Assembly (NCBI GenBank): GCA_012841465.1
Contig: DUUS01000137.1
Location: forward strand, 1 to 8,237
Length of the DNA stretch: 8,237 nt
Direction: 5' to 3'
Origin: Mollicutes bacterium
GTDB lineage: Bacteria > Bacillota_I > Bacilli_A > RF39 > UBA660
Position numbers and translations under genes: made by a program. Positions 5,514 through 8,237 of this stretch are shown piece after piece. Below the pieces are notes generated by a model, which searched no databases, had not been told where the DNA came from, and saw nothing but the letters and a program-made list of their open reading frames with translations. Every line of letters starts with the position of its first letter. Positions within the stretch are counted from its first letter, which is position 1.

Positions 5514-7016
5514 TTAAATTGTTTTCTTTAATCTCTCTAAATATATAATACATTCTTTCATAACACCTTCACCAAAGGTTTCATTTAAGAAATTTATAAA
5601 TCCATCAATTTCTGATCTAATATATGATAAATTTAATTGTTCAAATTTTCTTAAAATCTTATGGCAAATTAGATAATCAACTGCGACCATTTCATCCCCA
5701 CCACAAGCTATGTATGCAGGAACAAAGTCACAAAGTTGTTTTACAATACGGTTACCAAAAGCTATTCTAAAGTGAGCAATAACATAATTATCCATCTCTG
5801 CTACTTTATTTAAAGTTTCTTCCTTAACTGGATGATCATCTTTAGCTTTAGTTAAAAGCTCTACAAAGTTAGTATATGAAAGCATGATCGCATCAGTATC
5901 TGGAGCATCAAATGCGGCATGTTTTTCATCTATATTAATAGGCATAGCTCTGTCATAAACTTTATCAGTAAGCATAAAGGTTGAATCATCATTATTAATA
6001 GTTCCAACATACCACATATTACCTGGTATTTTTAATCTTCCATTTTCAAGTAGTTTGGGATCTGTTGGCCACTCATTTGGAACTAAATCTACTACCCACT
6101 CATCTTCAGATGGAAGTTCTAGAATAGAAAGCATTTCCGCAAAGTAATATTCAACTCTTGAGATATTCATCTCATCAAGCAGAGTTAAATAAACACTATC
6201 GGTATATCTTGCTTCATACATTTTAGTTAGTACTTCTGTTTCATTAAATCTTTTTGTAAATTCGTTAAAATAACCAAATAACTCTGATGAATCTCTCCAT
6301 GATGGCTGAACAGATGCAATTATTGTACGGTTACTTACAAAGTTACCCCAGGCATATGCAAGTGATGTTTTACCAGTTCCTGAGATACCTTGAAGAACTA
6401 TAAGTCTATTTGATGCAAAGGCTGCAACAAACAGTCTAATTAAGTTTATATCATAGTACAGTCCCATTTTAGATGCAGCATAATTAAGAAAACTTTGACA
6501 TAATGCTTCTAAATTATCAACTCTAGTATATTCTACCTCTTCTCTATTTTCCATTTCTTCATCAACTTTAGTTAGGTTAAAGAAGCGACTTTCATTTTCA
6601 CCTAGTACATTTGATACATTTCCTGATTCATCAAGAGTAACATTTGCTGAATCACTCATATTTACAAATCTTTCATTCGCACTTTTTAATTTAATTACTT
6701 CATTATTTAAACTATCTATTTCATCTACAAGCGAATCTTGATGTCTAACTTTATGTCTATATCTAATATATTTACTTATCATTTTATAAATAAAGAAGAA
6801 GAACAGTCCAAATATAAGAAGTAAACATAATGCAGCAAGAATAATTATTACAATCCCTGCTCCACTTAATTCACTTATATATTCTCTTATTACATCTACA
6901 TAATTTAAAATATTAAATATTTGAAATAATGTACTTCCAAGTTCCTTTACTAAATTAATTAATCCCCCAAAGAATGGTTCCATAAACTTCAGGAAAAACT
7001 CACCATATACGTTCAT
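5514..7016 (-). CDS. Membrane-anchored McrB-like AAA+ ATPase
   Basis: This encodes 500 residues. Residues 1-52 are amphipathic and hydrophobic. Residues 53-79 are a strong membrane helix followed by a basic stretch (KYIRYRHKVRH), which puts the rest in the cytosol. Residues about 92-118 may form a short coiled coil. The AAA+ domain spans about 165-370: Walker A GISGTGKT (210-217), WRDSSELFGYFN (240-251, as in McrB and AAA_5 proteins), Walker B YLTLLDEMN (276-284), sensor 1 in GTINNDDST (338-346) and a probable arginine finger in DRA (R356). The McrB signature MNTxDRS is altered to TINNDDS, so GTP preference should not be assumed. Residues 371-500 form a helical lid/C-terminal region. ATG 7016 has an AAAAGGAG site ten bases upstream, and the gene overlaps the end of the upstream gene by 17 bases. 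It is likely a motor that remodels or assembles operon partners at the membrane. Confidence 0.92.
   Translation of the reverse strand: MNVYGEFFLKFMEPFFGGLINLVKELGSTLFQIFNILNYVDVIREYISELSGAGIVIIILAALCLLLIFGLFFFFIYKMISKYIRYRHKVRHQDSLVDEIDSLNNEVIKLKSANERFVNMSDSANVTLDESGNVSNVLGENESRFFNLTKVDEEMENREEVEYTRVDNLEALCQSFLNYAASKMGLYYDINLIRLFVAAFASNRLIVLQGISGTGKTSLAYAWGNFVSNRTIIASVQPSWRDSSELFGYFNEFTKRFNETEVLTKMYEARYTDSVYLTLLDEMNISRVEYYFAEMLSILELPSEDEWVVDLVPNEWPTDPKLLENGRLKIPGNMWYVGTINNDDSTFMLTDKVYDRAMPINIDEKHAAFDAPDTDAIMLSYTNFVELLTKAKDDHPVKEETLNKVAEMDNYVIAHFRIAFGNRIVKQLCDFVPAYIACGGDEMVAVDYLICHKILRKFEQLNLSYIRSEIDGFINFLNETFGEGVMKECIIYLERLKKTI
6366..6389 (-). other. Walker A coding segment of the AAA+ gene
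   Basis: The eight codons GISGTGKT encode the phosphate-binding loop (GxxGxGKT) at residues 210-217, with K216 as the nucleotide-contacting lysine. The matching Walker B DEMN is encoded at about 6165-6188 with E282 as the presumed catalytic glutamate. Both motifs are intact, so the ATPase should be active. Confidence 0.92.
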
Positions 7017-8136
7017 TTATATTTTGCTCCTTTTCTTTTAAAAATAAAATATCAAGTTCATTCATGCTTATATTAATTGTTTCTATAAGCAAATTATCTT
7101 GTTTTTTAACTTGATGTTTTTTATTATATCCTTTACTTAAAATATATTTATTATTTTCTTTAAACTCAAGTACTTTTGACTTTTCAGAGCAGTATATATA
7201 ATAATCTATATTTTCTTTTTTTAATCTTTGTTCTAAATTTTCATCAAGATCATTTGAATTAATTAAAACCTTTATTTTACTTTTAATCACACTATATTTA
7301 AGTACATCTTTAAGCTTTTTAATGTTTTTATCATTTTCAAAAAAATCTTTCTTAATTGGTATTAAAAATGTACTAAAGTATTTCTCAGATGCTGCCTCTT
7401 TAATTAAGGTTATAATCGCAAGTTCTAAACTTATAAATGTAAAGTCATCTTTATACTTAGAACTATTATAAACCTCTCTAACGGCTTTCATATTATGTTT
7501 TTCAAGGTCTTTTATATAATAATTATATTGAGTTATATAAAAAGGCATTGTTTCACTAATTCTTATATATTTATTAAACGAATTTTCTTTACTTAGAATA
7601 GCAAAGAACTTTATTTCTCTTTTTTTAATATTTTTAAGTTCACTGACTAATTTATTTATATTTTCTTTATTCTTAATTTTTATATAAGGAATCTTTAAAG
7701 TTAAATTAAGTAACTTATTAATACTTTTATTATAATCTACTTCTTTATCATAAAATGGATTATTAAGTTTATTTAATAAAAAAGACATTTTAATTAAAAG
7801 AGCTAATAAGATAATATCATTTTCATTGTTTTTAATATCTAAAATTATCCCTTTTTTAATTAAAACTTCAATAATAACTGAAACAACATCACTTAGTCCA
7901 TATTCATTAATATAAGGACTTTTAATAAAGACATCATTTAAGTTCATTCTTTCTCTAGTTGATAAAAAATGTTTATCAATATAGATATCTACTGATAATT
8001 CTAAGAGTTCTTTTAATCTCTTTTTATTTGTGGTTAGTCTAGGATTATCAATCGTTATTATATTTGATAAATGTAAAGCTAACTTACAAATGTTATTTTT
8101 TTTAGATTTATAATACACACTAACCCAATCAGTCAT
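7000..8136 (-). CDS. Unrecognised soluble protein, first gene of the AAA+ operon
   Basis: This encodes 378 residues and I recognise no family. It is very rich in lysine, asparagine and isoleucine, with no signal peptide and no clear membrane helix. Residues 1-220 look almost entirely helical (for example 40-60, 79-97, 104-122). Residues about 230-325 look alpha/beta: a helix ending in IITLIKEAAS, strand FLIPI, helix, strand KIKVLIN, helix, strand DYYIYCS. The last 50 residues are strand and helix. ATG 8136 is preceded by AGGAG seven bases upstream and a promoter 27 bases upstream; the stop is TGA. The 3' end overlaps the AAA+ start by 17 bases, so the two are almost certainly coexpressed. Its composition is more AT-rich than its operon partners, which suggests fast drift. 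It could be an adaptor or regulator of the ATPase, but nothing in the sequence proves this. Confidence 0.85.
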   Translation of the reverse strand: MTDWVSVYYKSKKNNICKLALHLSNIITIDNPRLTTNKKRLKELLELSVDIYIDKHFLSTRERMNLNDVFIKSPYINEYGLSDVVSVIIEVLIKKGIILDIKNNENDIILLALLIKMSFLLNKLNNPFYDKEVDYNKSINKLLNLTLKIPYIKIKNKENINKLVSELKNIKKREIKFFAILSKENSFNKYIRISETMPFYITQYNYYIKDLEKHNMKAVREVYNSSKYKDDFTFISLELAIITLIKEAASEKYFSTFLIPIKKDFFENDKNIKKLKDVLKYSVIKSKIKVLINSNDLDENLEQRLKKENIDYYIYCSEKSKVLEFKENNKYILSKGYNKKHQVKKQDNLLIETINISMNELDILFLKEKEQNINERIW

Positions 8137-8162
8137 TTATAAACTCCTCTATTCTATTTAAA

Positions 8163-8191
8163 ATTATAACAAAGTAAGTCGACTTATGCAA
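8163..8191 (-). promoter_or_regulatory. Promoter of the four-gene AAA+ operon
   Basis: On the minus strand -35 TTGCAT (8191-8186), a 17-base spacer and a perfect -10 TATAAT (8168-8163) precede a leader of about 20 bases that contains the AGGAG site for ATG 8136. No other promoter of this quality was noticed between here and 3095, so the four genes probably share one transcript. Confidence 0.75.
8175..8186. promoter_or_regulatory. 12-base palindrome in the operon promoter spacer, candidate operator
   Basis: TAAGTCGACTTA is a perfect palindrome lying almost wholly between the -35 and -10 boxes of the operon promoter, touching the last base of the -35. A repressor bound here would exclude RNA polymerase. 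It is short enough that chance cannot be dismissed; its GC-containing centre stands out in very AT-rich surroundings. Confidence 0.4.
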
Positions 8192-8203
8192 CTAGAAAAA
8201 CAT

Positions 8204-8235
8204 AAAAAAACTAGATACTCTGATAAAGTATCTAG
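8204..8235 (-). terminator. Intrinsic terminator of the gene upstream of the window
   Basis: On the minus strand CTAGATACT and AGTATCTAG form a 9-bp perfect stem (arms 8227-8235 and 8211-8219) with a 7-base loop, followed by seven T (8210-8204). It ends a transcript coming from beyond position 8237 and isolates the AAA+ operon, whose promoter starts only 13 bases further on. Confidence 0.85.
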
Positions 8236-8237
8236 CC

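Noticed and set aside
7000..7002. Mycoplasma genetic code (TGA as tryptophan)
   Set aside because: TGA acts as the stop of the first operon gene directly after a TGG tryptophan codon, and no internal TGA codons are needed to keep any gene open.
5514..7016. Calling the ATPase and its neighbour a McrBC restriction system
   Set aside because: The ATPase has a membrane anchor and no DNA-binding N-terminus, and the DUF2357-like partner shows no nuclease motif. The name would overstate what the sequence supports.

Overview
The window is strongly AT-rich. Every gene I can support lies on the minus strand, so transcription runs from high to low coordinates. Consensus Shine-Dalgarno sequences, sigma-A type promoters with 17-base spacers, short hairpin-plus-U-tract terminators and a lipobox lipoprotein point to a low-GC Gram-positive lineage: a Bacilli/Erysipelotrichia-like bacterium, or a mollicute relative that keeps TGA as a stop. 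The gene at 7000-8136 ends in TGA and tryptophan is read from TGG. The exact taxon cannot be told from the sequence.

Layout in transcription order. (1) 8204-8235: terminator of a gene outside the window. (2) 8163-8191: promoter, with a 12-base palindrome in its spacer. (3) 8136-3095: a tight four-gene operon closed by a terminator that overlaps the last stop codon. Its genes are an unrecognised soluble protein; a membrane-anchored McrB-like AAA+ ATPase (17-base overlap with the first gene); a DUF2357/McrC-like protein with no visible nuclease domain (9-base gap); and a single-pass membrane protein with eleven 12-residue DGDG calcium-type repeats outside the cell (25-base gap). (4) 2999-293: a second transcription unit with a near-consensus extended -10 promoter, a 10-bp inverted repeat just after the start site, a lipoprotein with three InlB-type B-repeats, a secreted protein with three copies of an unfamiliar ~130-residue module, and a terminator. 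(5) 265-1: promoter and first 67 codons of another gene, possibly an acyltransferase.

The most interesting part is the four-gene operon. It has the two-component core of McrBC-like systems (AAA+ motor plus DUF2357 partner). However, the motor has a transmembrane anchor in place of a DNA-recognition domain, and the partner shows no PD-(D/E)XK nuclease. The last gene has its own cytoplasmic domain, one membrane helix and a calcium-repeat ectodomain. My inference is that this is a membrane-spanning, ATP- or GTP-driven machine that couples the cytosol to a surface protein, and not a restriction system. The adjacent unit encoding two surface or secreted repeat proteins may be functionally linked, but it has its own promoter.

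I saw no tRNA, rRNA, CRISPR array, insertion sequence or attachment site. The longest gene-free stretch (2855-3094, about 240 bases) is accounted for by a promoter, an inverted repeat, a leader and a terminator.
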